A DNA stretch of 64,000 bases from Streptomyces sp. ISL-66 (GTDB lineage Bacteria > Actinomycetota > Actinomycetes > Streptomycetales > Streptomycetaceae): assembly GCF_018614135.1 (NCBI RefSeq), contig NZ_JAGGOW010000143.1, positions 1 to 64,000 of the forward strand, read 5' to 3'. Shown piece after piece: positions 1 to 7,870 of the stretch. The first letter of the stretch is position 1. Each line of letters opens with the position of its first letter. Position numbers and translations under genes: made by a program. The notes under the pieces were generated by a model. It was not told the origin of the DNA, searched no databases, and saw only the letters and a list, made by a program, of their open reading frames with translations.

Positions 1-14
1 GAAGTCGGACTTAA

Positions 15-308
15 CACCCACTGAGAGAGGTCGGCGACGCCCGCCGTGCACGGATCCTCGCGGTGTCCCACGGAATCCCTCCCTACCTGTGGATCGGCCT
101 GCTCCTGTCGGCCTTGCTTCTGGTGGCTGCCGCCGCGGTCCAGATCCGCGCCGTGACATGGACGAGCGCCCTCAGCATCGGCCTGCTGACACTTTTGGTG
201 TCAGCCGTGCTGGCCGTGCTGTCAGCAATGAACCACCCCTTCAGTGGGGGGATCCACGTCGAGCCCGAGCCGTTGAAATTCGCCTTGCAACGGTTCAACG
301 TCCTCTGA
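15..308 (+). pseudogene. C-terminal remnant of a DUF4239 (bestrophin-like) membrane protein
   Basis: From a GTG at 63 the frame encodes 81 residues: two hydrophobic segments (about 8-28 and 35-55), then a tail with NHPFSGGIHVEPEP. That tail resembles the conserved end of DUF4239 proteins, which are normally about 250 residues with four membrane segments. The reading frame extends upstream of the GTG to an in-frame TAA at 12-14, and the extra residues (REVGDARRARILAV) also look like family sequence. This suggests a gene whose 5' part was lost or interrupted rather than a small gene. The GTG has no clear ribosome-binding site. A short membrane peptide could still be made. The family role is unknown. 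Confidence 0.55.
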
Positions 309-319
309 GAGGACGTTGA
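295..319 (+). terminator. Hairpin with the stop codon in its loop
   Basis: An 11-bp perfect stem (295-305 with 309-319) has the three-base loop TGA, which is the stop codon of the DUF4239 remnant. A T-rich stretch (GATCTTTCT) follows. It fits an intrinsic terminator. The rest of the sequence up to 568 shows no supportable gene. Confidence 0.6.
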
Positions 320-568
320 GTCCGATCTTTCTCAATGGCGGCCGCGTGAACGTCATCGAACTCCTGGCAGATCTCCGGATCCGGCAGGACGCGGCCGCCA
401 CTCTCGCCTGATCAACCCGAACACCCACGAGTCGGATACCTCGCCGTTCACGACGCAGTCCTCCCGCAACGTCCCTTCATGCATGAAGCACCATGTCCAT
501 GCCGTCCGCGGTGCCGCGGCACCGGGCCCGGTGCGCGCCGGGCGTCTTCGGGGCCGCCACGGGGCACG

Positions 569-790
569 TCATCCGCCCGCGGCGTCCTCGGGCTCCCAGC
601 GCAGCAGGTCGCCCGGCTGGCACTCGAGCACCTCGCAGAGCGCGGCGAGCGTCGCGAAGCGCACCGCCTTGGCGCGGCCGTTCTTGAGTACCGCCAGGTT
701 GGCGGGAGTGATCCCTACCCGGTCCGCGAGCTCGCCCACGGACATCTTCCGCCTGGCCAGCATCACGTCGACGTCGACGGCGATCGGCAT
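569..790 (-). CDS. XRE-family HTH regulator, YozG-like
   Basis: A 73-residue protein that is almost entirely a Cro/C1-type helix-turn-helix (MSVGELADRVGITPANLAVL at about 16-35), ending in the ECQPGDLLRWEPED tail typical of small YozG-like regulators. Its ATG overlaps the stop of the upstream DUF2975 gene by one base (TGATG), so the two are translationally coupled. Such pairs are common in Gram-positive bacteria, and the HTH protein probably regulates the pair or a nearby promoter. It has no ligand domain. The family call is firm; targets are unknown. Confidence 0.85.
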   Translation of the reverse strand: MPIAVDVDVMLARRKMSVGELADRVGITPANLAVLKNGRAKAVRFATLAALCEVLECQPGDLLRWEPEDAAGG

Positions 791-1275
791 CAGATCACCT
801 CGTCCAACTCGGCCTGCATCTGCGACGCTTCGGCGTCGCGCGCGACGGCCTGGGCGAGCAGCATCCGCAGCACGAGCACGAGGAGCGCGACCCCCAGAAT
901 GGCCAGGCCGACCCCGCCCATGATGACGGTGACTCCCGGATCTTCCCGCTGACCCGGCGCATTGAGGATCGTGACCGCGAACCACACGAGGGCAACCGCC
1001 ACGATCGCGCCGATCACGACGTCCACGTACCGGAAGGCTGCGTCGGAGAACACGGTTCCGCGTCGCACCATCGTCACCAGCCGCCACACGCAGACCAGGG
1101 CGACCTGGACCGGCACCAGGCCCAGGATCGTGATCAAGCGCAGCGGGGTCAGCGGGAGCGACCCGTCCTCCGGATCGGTGGCCAACGCCCACACCATCAA
1201 TGCCTGCACGGACACGGTGCCGACGAGCACCACCACGAGCACGGCGCGCAGCGCACCCATTGTCAGCTTCCCCAT
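790..1275 (-). CDS. DUF2975 integral membrane protein
   Basis: About 161 residues with four predicted membrane helices (near residues 5-27, 43-65, 82-104 and 117-139) and a polar tail. The layout matches DUF2975 proteins, which are regularly encoded just upstream of a YozG-like HTH protein, as here. The start chosen is the ATG at 1275 because GGAAGG lies about 8 bases upstream. An ATG five codons earlier (1290) has no ribosome-binding site. It may act as a membrane partner or sensor for the HTH protein, but that is inference. Confidence 0.8.
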   Translation of the reverse strand: MGKLTMGALRAVLVVVLVGTVSVQALMVWALATDPEDGSLPLTPLRLITILGLVPVQVALVCVWRLVTMVRRGTVFSDAAFRYVDVVIGAIVAVALVWFAVTILNAPGQREDPGVTVIMGGVGLAILGVALLVLVLRMLLAQAVARDAEASQMQAELDEVI

Positions 1276-1417
1276 GACCCATCCTTCCATCGACTCACGA
1301 TGGGAATCTATCGAATCTCGACAGATGGGGCAAGGCCGGCCGCCCCTCAGCCGCGCGCTGCGGGTCGGAGAGGTGGCTCCGGTGGGCCTTGGGGGCCGGT
1401 GCGGGGCATCGGCCCCT

Positions 1418-2629
1418 TCAGCGCATCTTGAGCTCCTGTCCGGGGGCGAGCGCCGAGGAGATGCGTTCGGCGATGGTTTCGGCCGAGTTGCCCTCGGGAC
1501 TCTTGGGTCCCTGCGTCACGGAGACGGAGATCGCGAGCTTCTTCGCCGGCAAGTAGGCCTGTATGGCCGCGTAGCCCGAGAACGACGGGTTCGTCAGGAT
1601 CCAGCCGTTGACGACGATCAGACCCAGGCCGAAGTGGTGGGCAGCCGTATTGGTCAGGAGGCAGACGCTGGCCGGGCAGGAAGCCGTTGCGTGGCCGAGG
1701 CCGATGGTGCCGGGGTCGAGTTGGGTCCGGAACGACTTCTCGGACACCAGCTCCCCGGTCCCGACGGCACGCGCGGAGCGGTCCAGATCGCAGATGTTCT
1801 GCACGAGGACCGCGCCGGGAGCGGTGGTCCAGGAGGGGTTCCAGAAGGTCGACTCCTCGTAGGTTCCGCGTTCGGAGGTGAAGGCGTGCAGGACGGGTTC
1901 CGGGATCTGCGGCGTGTACTGGTTGCTGGTCTGGCTCAGCCCGAGCGGTTTCATCACGCGCTCCGTGAGCAGCTTGTCCAGCGAGACGCCGCTGATCTTC
2001 TCCAATGCGGCTCCGAGGATCGCGAAGTTGGCGTGCGAATAGCTCCAGTTGGTCCCCGGCTTGTACAGGAGCGGTTTGCCGGTCGCGATCCCGGTGACTT
2101 CGGCCGGTGTCCAGTTGCGGAACGGGGCGGCCTCGAGCTCGGCGAGGAAGGCGGGGTCCGTCACGTAGTCGTGGAAGCCGGACGTCGAGTCGCCGAGCAT
2201 CCGCAGGGTGATCTCCGAACCGCGCGGGACCTCCGGCAGCCAGCGCGACACCGGGTCGTCGAGCGAGGCCTTGCCCTGCTCGACGAGCTGGAGCAGTACG
2301 GTGCCCATGTAGACGATGGCCACGGACCCCGTGCGGAAGTGCATCGACGGCTCGGCCGGAACCCCCGTCATCGACTCCCCGAGCGCGGTGGTGAGCACCT
2401 CCCGGCCGTCGGAGGAAACCCGCAGGATGACGGAGTTCAGGCCGAACTCCCGCTGGGCCTGCTGAGCGATGGTGAGGACCTCGCGCGCGTCTCCCTGGGC
2501 GGGGCCGGGCGAGCTGACGCAGGTGTCCGGCGCCGTCGCGGCCGAAGCCGGGCCGGCAGCGGTGCCGACCGGAAGGGTCGCGCCCATCAGGCCGGCGATG
2601 CACAGCAGAACCGTACGAGTACGCCTCAT
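1418..2629 (-). CDS. Beta-lactamase-fold serine hydrolase homologue with degenerate active site
   Basis: 403 residues with an N-terminal signal peptide ending near ASAATAP, followed by a class C beta-lactamase/D-alanyl-D-alanine carboxypeptidase fold (PF00144). Framework motifs are plain: FRTGSV, GKASLDDPVSRWLPE, ITLRMLGDSTSG, GLGL. The catalytic motifs are not. The SxxK motif reads SVAI, so the lysine is missing. The YxN motif reads YSH. The usual HTG-type motif is replaced by LTNPSFSG. The protein is therefore probably secreted but not an active acyl-serine enzyme; it may bind a ligand or be decaying. It is transcribed divergently from the NmrA-like gene. The start is the ATG before the basic MRRTRT segment. 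Confidence 0.8.
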   Translation of the reverse strand: MRRTRTVLLCIAGLMGATLPVGTAAGPASAATAPDTCVSSPGPAQGDAREVLTIAQQAQREFGLNSVILRVSSDGREVLTTALGESMTGVPAEPSMHFRTGSVAIVYMGTVLLQLVEQGKASLDDPVSRWLPEVPRGSEITLRMLGDSTSGFHDYVTDPAFLAELEAAPFRNWTPAEVTGIATGKPLLYKPGTNWSYSHANFAILGAALEKISGVSLDKLLTERVMKPLGLSQTSNQYTPQIPEPVLHAFTSERGTYEESTFWNPSWTTAPGAVLVQNICDLDRSARAVGTGELVSEKSFRTQLDPGTIGLGHATASCPASVCLLTNTAAHHFGLGLIVVNGWILTNPSFSGYAAIQAYLPAKKLAISVSVTQGPKSPEGNSAETIAERISSALAPGQELKMR

Positions 2630-2734
2630 CCCGCCAGTATGGGCGGACCCGGCGTGCGGCGCACTCGGCCCGGACGGCCGCCCGTGCGGACGAGGCGGGC
2701 GACCACGGTCTTCACTGCCCTCGGTCTTGGCCGC

Positions 2735-2758
2735 CTTGGCTTCTAACCTGAAGCCAAG
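2735..2758. promoter_or_regulatory. Perfect 9-bp inverted repeat, operator-like
   Basis: CTTGGCTTC (2735-2743) and GAAGCCAAG (2750-2758) are perfect inverted copies separated by TAACCT. The site ends 18 bases before the ATG of the NmrA-like gene and lies between it and the divergent beta-lactamase-fold gene. Dimeric regulators such as HxlR or MarR types bind sites of this shape. No such regulator is encoded next to it in this window. Confidence 0.7.
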
Positions 2759-2776
2759 TCTCCGAAGGAGGGTGCC

Positions 2777-3658
2777 ATGCAGATCGCCGTCACTACCCCG
2801 ACCGGGAATGTCGGTCGCCACGTCGTCGCCGCACTGGTTCGCGCCGGAGTGCGGCCGCGGGTCTTGGTGCGCGATCCCGACCGGCTGACGCCCGAGATCC
2901 GGAACGAGGTGGATGCCGTGCCGGTCGACCAATACGACGCCGACGCGGTGGTGGCCGCCACCCACGACGTCGGTGCACTGTTCTGGGTGGACCCGACCAC
3001 CGGCAGTGAGAATCCCCTCGCCGACTACGCCCGCGCCACCAACAGCGTGGTCCGCGCCGTCACCGAGAACCGGATCGGCCGCGTCGTCTTCCAAAGCAGC
3101 GTCGGAGCCGAGAAGCGTCACGGCGCCGGCGAGATCGACGGCCTGGCACACACCGAAACCGCGTTGGATGACACCGGCGTCGACGTCACGCACCTCCGCT
3201 GCGGCTACTTCTTCACCAATCTCGAACTTCAACTCGATGCCCTACGAACGGGCACCCTCAAGGTGATCCTCCCACTCGACCAGCCCATGGCCTGGGTGGC
3301 ACCTCGCGACATCGCCGAGGTCGCCGTCACCCGCCTGCTTTCTCCCGCCTGGTCCGGACGCTGTGTGCAAGCGGTTCACGGACCCGACGACCTCACCTGG
3401 CGACAGGTTGCCGACATCCTTACCGCCGCCACCGGCCGGCCGATCGGCGTCGAACGGATCACCGACAACGCCATGCGCACCCAGCTCCGCCAGGCCGGGA
3501 TGACCGACGGACTGGTCGAAGCCGTGCTCGGAATGTCGACCGGCCTGCGCGAGAACTTCGTGCCCGAACAGCACCGGACCGTCCGGACGACCACCCCGAC
3601 CACCCTCGCCGCCTGGGCCTACGACCACCTCCGGCACCAGGTCAACGACGCGTCGTGA
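2777..3658 (+). CDS. NmrA-like NAD(P)-binding reductase
   Basis: 293 residues starting with MQIAVTTPTGNVGRHVV, a Rossmann-type nucleotide-binding start (TGxxG variant) of the atypical short-chain dehydrogenase/NmrA family. Other family features are VFQSSVGAEKRHG, YFFTNL and WVAPRDIAEVA. These proteins are soluble and either reduce small substrates or sense NAD(P). The start is supported by AAGGAGG six bases before the ATG. Transcription is probably controlled by the inverted repeat just upstream. Its stop codon abuts, in the same frame, a remnant of an alpha/beta hydrolase gene. The substrate is unknown. Confidence 0.85.
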   Translation: MQIAVTTPTGNVGRHVVAALVRAGVRPRVLVRDPDRLTPEIRNEVDAVPVDQYDADAVVAATHDVGALFWVDPTTGSENPLADYARATNSVVRAVTENRIGRVVFQSSVGAEKRHGAGEIDGLAHTETALDDTGVDVTHLRCGYFFTNLELQLDALRTGTLKVILPLDQPMAWVAPRDIAEVAVTRLLSPAWSGRCVQAVHGPDDLTWRQVADILTAATGRPIGVERITDNAMRTQLRQAGMTDGLVEAVLGMSTGLRENFVPEQHRTVRTTTPTTLAAWAYDHLRHQVNDAS

Positions 3659-3811
3659 GTAGCGGTCCACTACGTGGAGCACGGGACGGGTCGACCCGTG
3701 CTGGTGCTCCACGGCGCCGACGTCGACCACCGCGAGGCCGAGGCTTGCTTCGAGCCGCTTTTCCACGGCGTGGCGGGACTGTGGCTCGCGCGCGTCGAGC
3801 GCTCGAGCTGA
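3659..3811 (+). pseudogene. N-terminal remnant of an alpha/beta hydrolase
   Basis: Directly after the TGA of the NmrA-like gene, in the same frame, the translation reads VHYVEHGTGRPVLVLHGADV and then DHREAEACFEPLF. This is the start of an alpha/beta hydrolase up to and beyond the oxyanion-hole HG motif. It runs into a stop at 3809-3811 after about 50 codons. There is no usable start codon before it and the GxSxG nucleophile region is absent. It is a truncated relic, probably of a gene once adjacent to or fused with the reductase. Confidence 0.75.
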
Positions 3812-3932
3812 CCTGTAAACAGGCAGTGGGCGACGGCGCCGCCGCGCGGCCGGGGCCCGCCCCCACCGTTCGGGCCCTTCCCGGCCTGCGATGATGAGCA
3901 GGACCGTACGAATGAACGTAGAGGCGGGGAAC

Positions 3933-4133
3933 ATGGCCGGTCTGGTGCTGCTCGGCGTCTTGGTGCTCGCCCTCGGCGGGTGCGCGTGTGTGGTGTGGGC
4001 GGAGCGGGGCGGGCCGCGGTGGGTCCGCGGCGTGGCGGCCGTGACGCTCGCCGCGAGCGATCTGGTGCGTCGATCCGAGAAGAACCGGCGCCGGAGTCTG
4101 AACCGGACCACCGGCGACGGGGACAGCGACTAG
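3933..4133 (+). CDS. Small single-span membrane protein
   Basis: 66 residues from the ATG at 3933, which has GAGGCGGGG about 4 bases upstream; an ATG at 3912 would add seven residues. The protein has one hydrophobic segment (GLVLLGVLVLALGGCACVVW), then a basic, charged tail (RRSEKNRRRSLNR). LGGC resembles a lipobox, but the N-terminus lacks positive charges, so a plain membrane anchor is more likely. No family is recognised. A strong terminator follows 22 bases later, which supports this being a real short transcription unit. Confidence 0.55.
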   Translation: MAGLVLLGVLVLALGGCACVVWAERGGPRWVRGVAAVTLAASDLVRRSEKNRRRSLNRTTGDGDSD

Positions 4134-4155
4134 GAACGGGCGAAGCAGCCTGACG

Positions 4156-4190
4156 GTGAAGGGGCGGACCTCGACGGTCCGCCCCTTCAC
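4156..4190 (+). terminator. Intrinsic terminator, 15-bp stem
   Basis: GTGAAGGGGCGGACC (4156-4170) pairs perfectly with 4176-4190 around the loop TCGAC. It follows the small membrane protein gene. The 3' arm runs straight into a tandem repeat whose units end in nearly the same bases as that arm. Confidence 0.8.
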
Positions 4191-4274
4191 CCTCGGGGCC
4201 CGGCCCTTCGCCCTCGGGGCCCGGCCCTTCGCCCTCGGGGCCCGGCCCTTCGCCCTCGGGGCCCGGCCCTTCAC
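4191..4274. repeat. Four tandem copies of a 21-bp GC-rich unit
   Basis: The unit begins CCTCGGGGCCCGGCCCTTC and is present four times with one late base change, plus a partial copy to about 4290. Twenty-one is a multiple of three, so all frames stay open (ALGARPF repeats on one strand), which makes spurious open frames. The unit end resembles the 3' arm of the preceding terminator, which suggests expansion by slippage from it. Confidence 0.85.
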
Positions 4275-4342
4275 CCTCGGCGGCCCGGCCTCGCCGGCTC
4301 AACTGCCGCAGGTGTCCGCCCTCGTTCGACAGCCCGTCGTGC

Positions 4343-5545
4343 TCATGCGCCGGCTCCCCCTGTCGGCCAGGCAACCGTCGTCTCCGTCGGCCGGCCGTAG
4401 TCGACACCGTCGACGCCCCATCCGTACAGTTCACGGATCTGTCCCATGAACCAGTCCGCGCCACCCCGTGCGCGCTCCAAACCGGCCTCCGGGTCCGCCC
4501 ACAGTTCGCGTACCTGGTGCTGGACACCGGCGTCGAGTTCCCAGCCGTCCAGGCGGATGCGGCCCCGCTCGTCGAGGACCAGCGGCGCTGCCCCCGTCAG
4601 CTGCGCCCACAAGTCGGCCGCCTGCTCGCTCGTCGTACGGAACCCGTCTCCGAGGACGGTGCGCAGGAACGCGGTGTACAGGGCGATCGAGGGGATCGCG
4701 CTCGACGCCTGGGTCACGGCCGCGCCCGCGACCGCGGTGAACGCCCGGCCCGTGGTCCCCAGCTCGGCGTCCAGTTCCCCCGCGGTGCGCTCCAGGTCTT
4801 CCTTGGCCGCGCCGATGGTGCCGTTTCGGTAGATCGGCGCCGTGAGCTCCGAGCCGATGTACGTCAGCGCGACCGTGGTGAATCCGTTGGCCAGCAGGTC
4901 GCGTCCGGCCAGGGCCCGTACCCACAGCCTCCAGTCCGCGCCGCCCATCACCTGCTGCGTCGCGTGCCGCTCGTCGTCGCTGGCCGGCTCCAGCGAGACG
5001 TGTCCGACCTTGGGGGCGTCGCCGGAGAAGTCCAGGGCCGGAGCCTCGTACGGGCCGCCGAGCGGTTTGATCACCGAGTGGTGGACCGTACCGGTCGCCG
5101 GGTCGGTGCGGCGGGGGGCCGCGAGGCTGTAGACGAGGTGGTCGATCTTGCCGTACCGCTCCTCCACCAGGTCCAGTACCGGATGGGTGGATCCCCCGTA
5201 GATCCCGGGCAGCAGCCGTGGCCACCACACGGCCAAGAGCTCCTGCCACGCGTGATCGGCGAGCTCTCGTGAGAAGTACGCGATCCAGTCGGCTGCGCGG
5301 CGCGGGTCCCCCAGCGCGGTGCGCCAGTTGGCTTCGGTGACGGGAGCCACGGGGGTGGGGAACTCCTCGAGCTTCGTCTCGTAGAGATCCAGCCAGCGGT
5401 GCACGGCGCCCGACTGCCCGCGCGAGGCGAGCGCCTCGACCACCATCGGGGCGTGATTGGTGAGCCGGCCCAGGCGTTCGGGGCCCGAGGCGTGCAGCCG
5501 TTCCAGCGCTTCGTCGAGCACACCGCTCTCGTTCTGCATGTCCAT
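4343..5545 (-). CDS. Chimeric protein: questin-oxidase-like N-terminus fused to FabV-type enoyl reductase C-terminus
   Basis: About 400 residues from the ATG at 5545 (a TTG at 5563 would add six). Roughly the first 120 residues (LTNHAPMVVEAL, YFSRELADHAWQEL, WWPRLLPG) look like the start of questin oxidase-like proteins. From about residue 130 the sequence switches to the FabV trans-2-enoyl-CoA/ACP reductase family: GKIDHLVYSLAAPRR, MGGADWRLWV, and the catalytic pattern Tyr-x8-Lys in IYRNGTIGAAK. FabV proteins are about 400 residues and bind NADH through an N-terminal Rossmann half, which is missing here. The junction lies near 5165-5200 and is in frame. A deletion joining two genes, or an assembly join, is likely. 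Activity as a reductase is doubtful. Confidence 0.7.
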   Translation of the reverse strand: MDMQNESGVLDEALERLHASGPERLGRLTNHAPMVVEALASRGQSGAVHRWLDLYETKLEEFPTPVAPVTEANWRTALGDPRRAADWIAYFSRELADHAWQELLAVWWPRLLPGIYGGSTHPVLDLVEERYGKIDHLVYSLAAPRRTDPATGTVHHSVIKPLGGPYEAPALDFSGDAPKVGHVSLEPASDDERHATQQVMGGADWRLWVRALAGRDLLANGFTTVALTYIGSELTAPIYRNGTIGAAKEDLERTAGELDAELGTTGRAFTAVAGAAVTQASSAIPSIALYTAFLRTVLGDGFRTTSEQAADLWAQLTGAAPLVLDERGRIRLDGWELDAGVQHQVRELWADPEAGLERARGGADWFMGQIRELYGWGVDGVDYGRPTETTVAWPTGGAGA

Positions 5546-5675
5546 GCAGAGCACGGTAGGCAAGGGGGCACGGCTTCCGTATCGGGCTGGGGTCGGAGCT
5601 TCGTCCGACCGGGACCTACGACCAAAGTCCGTCTGCTCACGACCCGAACCCCGCCCCGCACCCCTTCAGCCGGTT

Positions 5676-6320
5676 TCAGTCGTCGCGCCCGGCACCACGG
5701 TCGGGTGCGCTCATGTCTCCCGTCCCCGGCGTGCCGTGGGCGAGCCCGTAGCGCAAGTACACGGTGCCCTTCGGACCGGCTGCCGGCGGTTCGAGGAGCG
5801 TGACGTTCGTGGGCACCGCGCCATCGTCGAAGACCTTCTTGCCGACGCCGAGCACGATCGGGTGCACCCAGAGGTCGAGACGGTCGAAGAGCTTCTCGCG
5901 CAGGAGGGTTTGCACCAGGTTCAGGCTCCCGACGACCTTCACGTGCTCGTGCCGGTCACGGATCTCGCGCACCGCGCCGGCCAGATCCGGACCGAGCTGC
6001 GTGGACCCGGCCCACGAGAGGTCGGGCCGGCCGCGGGAGGCCACGTACTTCGGGACGCTGTTGAAGAGCGTGGCGATCTCGTTGTCCTGGCCGCCCTCCT
6101 GGTGCGGCCAGTAGGCGGCGAAGATGTCGTACGTCCGCCGGCCGAGCAGGAGGGCGTCCGTGCCCTCGTACGCGGCGCCGACCTGCGTCCCGGAGACGTC
6201 GTCCAGCAGGGGCGCCTGCCAGCCGCCGAACGGGAACCCCACCGGGTCCTCGTCGGGGCCGCCGGGCGCCTGCCCGACGAGGTCGAGGGTCGCGAAGAGC
6301 TCGATGTGGATGAGGCCCAT
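5676..6320 (-). CDS. Dihydrofolate-reductase-fold (RibD C-terminal) family protein
   Basis: 214 residues. MGLIHIELFATLDLVGQAPG opens a RibD C-terminal/DHFR-like domain, followed by LLLGRRTYDIFAAYWP, VKVVGSLNLVQTLL and LWVHPIVLGVGKKVF. These are the usual motifs of the stand-alone 'dihydrofolate reductase family' proteins of actinobacteria, NADPH-binding reductases of unknown substrate. They are distinct from true FolA, which is present at 55.6 kb. The ATG at 6320 is favoured by GGGAG about 8 bases upstream and by domain alignment. Confidence 0.85.
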   Translation of the reverse strand: MGLIHIELFATLDLVGQAPGGPDEDPVGFPFGGWQAPLLDDVSGTQVGAAYEGTDALLLGRRTYDIFAAYWPHQEGGQDNEIATLFNSVPKYVASRGRPDLSWAGSTQLGPDLAGAVREIRDRHEHVKVVGSLNLVQTLLREKLFDRLDLWVHPIVLGVGKKVFDDGAVPTNVTLLEPPAAGPKGTVYLRYGLAHGTPGTGDMSAPDRGAGRDD

Positions 6321-6467
6321 GGCGTGCTCCCGATGGTGGCGGTGTCTGTCCCCTTCGGAAGGTAGACCAGCGGGCGCCGGCAAGCTCATCGCTGCGCCGG
6401 CCCTGAGCCTCACGTGACCGGGCGCGCGGTGCCCCGCTCGACGCGATCGCCGGCGGCCCGTCTCCGG

Positions 6468-7553
6468 TCAGCCCCGACCCGGCCGCTCCAGACGTCCCAC
6501 CCGCCCCTTCTCCCCCGCCGCCCAGCAGCCACCGTCCGCCGTGCAGGCGACCGTGTCGAAGGACCCCGGGTCCAGTGCCCGCCAGGTGCGGCCACCGTCC
6601 ACGGTCACGTCCGTGCCCGTCGGGCCCACCGCCAGGGCCGTGCCGGCGCCGTACGGGAACCAGGCCGCGCCCGAGCGGTACGCCGGCGGCGGGGTCGACG
6701 CCGGGCGCCAGGTGCGGCCCGTGTCCGAGGACACCGCCGCGGCCTGCGGGGAGGCCTCCCCGGTGCGGTAGTCACCGCCGACCGCGAGGCCCCTCGTACG
6801 GTCCCGGAAGGCGAGGCCGAAGACCCCGCGCGCCGGGTTACCCGCAGGGACGGTGGAGTCGGCGACCTGCCAGGTCAGGCCGCGGTCCGCGGAGTGCAGC
6901 ACCCGCGCGGCCGCGCCGCCGCCGGTGGCCAGCCAGGCGTCGCGCGGACCGGCGGACACCAGGCACTGGCCGCTCGCCGCGAAACCCGCCTCACCCGCCA
7001 GCGCCTCCGGCATCCCGGCATTCGGCAACACCCGCCAGCTCCGCCCGCCGTCGTCCGTGGACAGGATGCGGAACTTCCCGTCCACCGGATCGCTCATCGC
7101 GAGCCCGTGCCGGGCGTCGAAGAAGGTGAGGCAGTCGTAGAAGGCCCGCGGGTCCGGGTTTCGGAAAGCCTCGGTCCACGTAGCGCCGCCGTCCTCCGTG
7201 CGGAGCACGCGGGAGGCCTCCCCTTCGCCGATGGCCAGGGCCACGGCGCGCCGCCCGTCGAAGGCCTCGATGTCCCGCAGCTCCAACCCCTCCGCGACGG
7301 CTCCCGGCGGCGAGACGTCCCGCCAGTTCCGCCCTCCGTCCGAGGTGCGCAGTACGGTCCCCTTCGAACCGGCCACCCAGGCCGTGGACCGGCTGACCGC
7401 CGCCAGGCCCCGGAAACGGGCGTCCTTGCCGGTCTCCTTGAGCGCCCAGCCCGCGCCCCGGAGGTCCCGGGACCCACCGGCGGCCTGCGCCGGCGCGGCC
7501 ACCACCCCCAACAGCAGAGCCGCCGCGCACATGCCAACTCCCAGAAGTCTCAT
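6468..7553 (-). CDS. Secreted YCF48/BNR-type beta-propeller protein
   Basis: 361 residues with a signal peptide (MRLLGVGMCAAALLLGVVAA, cleavage near AQA-AG), then repeated blades with the sialidase-like BNR signature S-x-D-x-G-x-x-W: TSDGGRNW, TEDGGATW, STDDGGRSW, SADRGLTW, SSDTGRTW, TVDGGRTW. This is a secreted beta-propeller related to photosystem-assembly YCF48 and to proteins annotated 'oxidoreductase' in Streptomyces, but no redox motif is visible. The start is set by the signal peptide; no convincing ribosome-binding site is seen. Its role outside the cell is unknown. Confidence 0.8.
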   Translation of the reverse strand: MRLLGVGMCAAALLLGVVAAPAQAAGGSRDLRGAGWALKETGKDARFRGLAAVSRSTAWVAGSKGTVLRTSDGGRNWRDVSPPGAVAEGLELRDIEAFDGRRAVALAIGEGEASRVLRTEDGGATWTEAFRNPDPRAFYDCLTFFDARHGLAMSDPVDGKFRILSTDDGGRSWRVLPNAGMPEALAGEAGFAASGQCLVSAGPRDAWLATGGGAAARVLHSADRGLTWQVADSTVPAGNPARGVFGLAFRDRTRGLAVGGDYRTGEASPQAAAVSSDTGRTWRPASTPPPAYRSGAAWFPYGAGTALAVGPTGTDVTVDGGRTWRALDPGSFDTVACTADGGCWAAGEKGRVGRLERPGRG

Positions 7554-7870
7554 GGCGCCGGAAGCTAACGCACCCCGGACCCACCGTCCAGGGCGCGTCC
7601 CCATCCGCCGGCTTCCGGGGCGGCCCATGCCCCCGGAGGAACCGCGGCCGACGGGATCGGCGGGCGCCAGGAGACGCCGGTGCGGCAGCGAAGGGATCCG
7701 GCCAGACCGTGCCCGTACGTCGCCGGCCGTGGCCCGGGCAGGGCGACGGGGCTCGGGCGCTCTTCCGGAGCCATGACGGCTGGTCACCATCCCCTTCTCG
7801 GAGCGGCGTTGTCAGTGGCGGCGGTTACGTTCGAGGTGTTGCACAGGCCGTTTCCCGACAGGAGTGGACG

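Noticed and set aside
345..411. 21-codon GTG frame (NVIELLADLRIRQDAAATLA) after the first terminator
   Set aside because: Too short, with no ribosome-binding site or context.
4191..4274. Possible CRISPR array
   Set aside because: Units are directly adjacent with no spacers, and no cas genes are present.
4156..4449. Frame encoding repeated ALGARPF peptides
   Set aside because: It is created by the 21-bp tandem repeat and begins inside a terminator stem; no ribosome-binding site.
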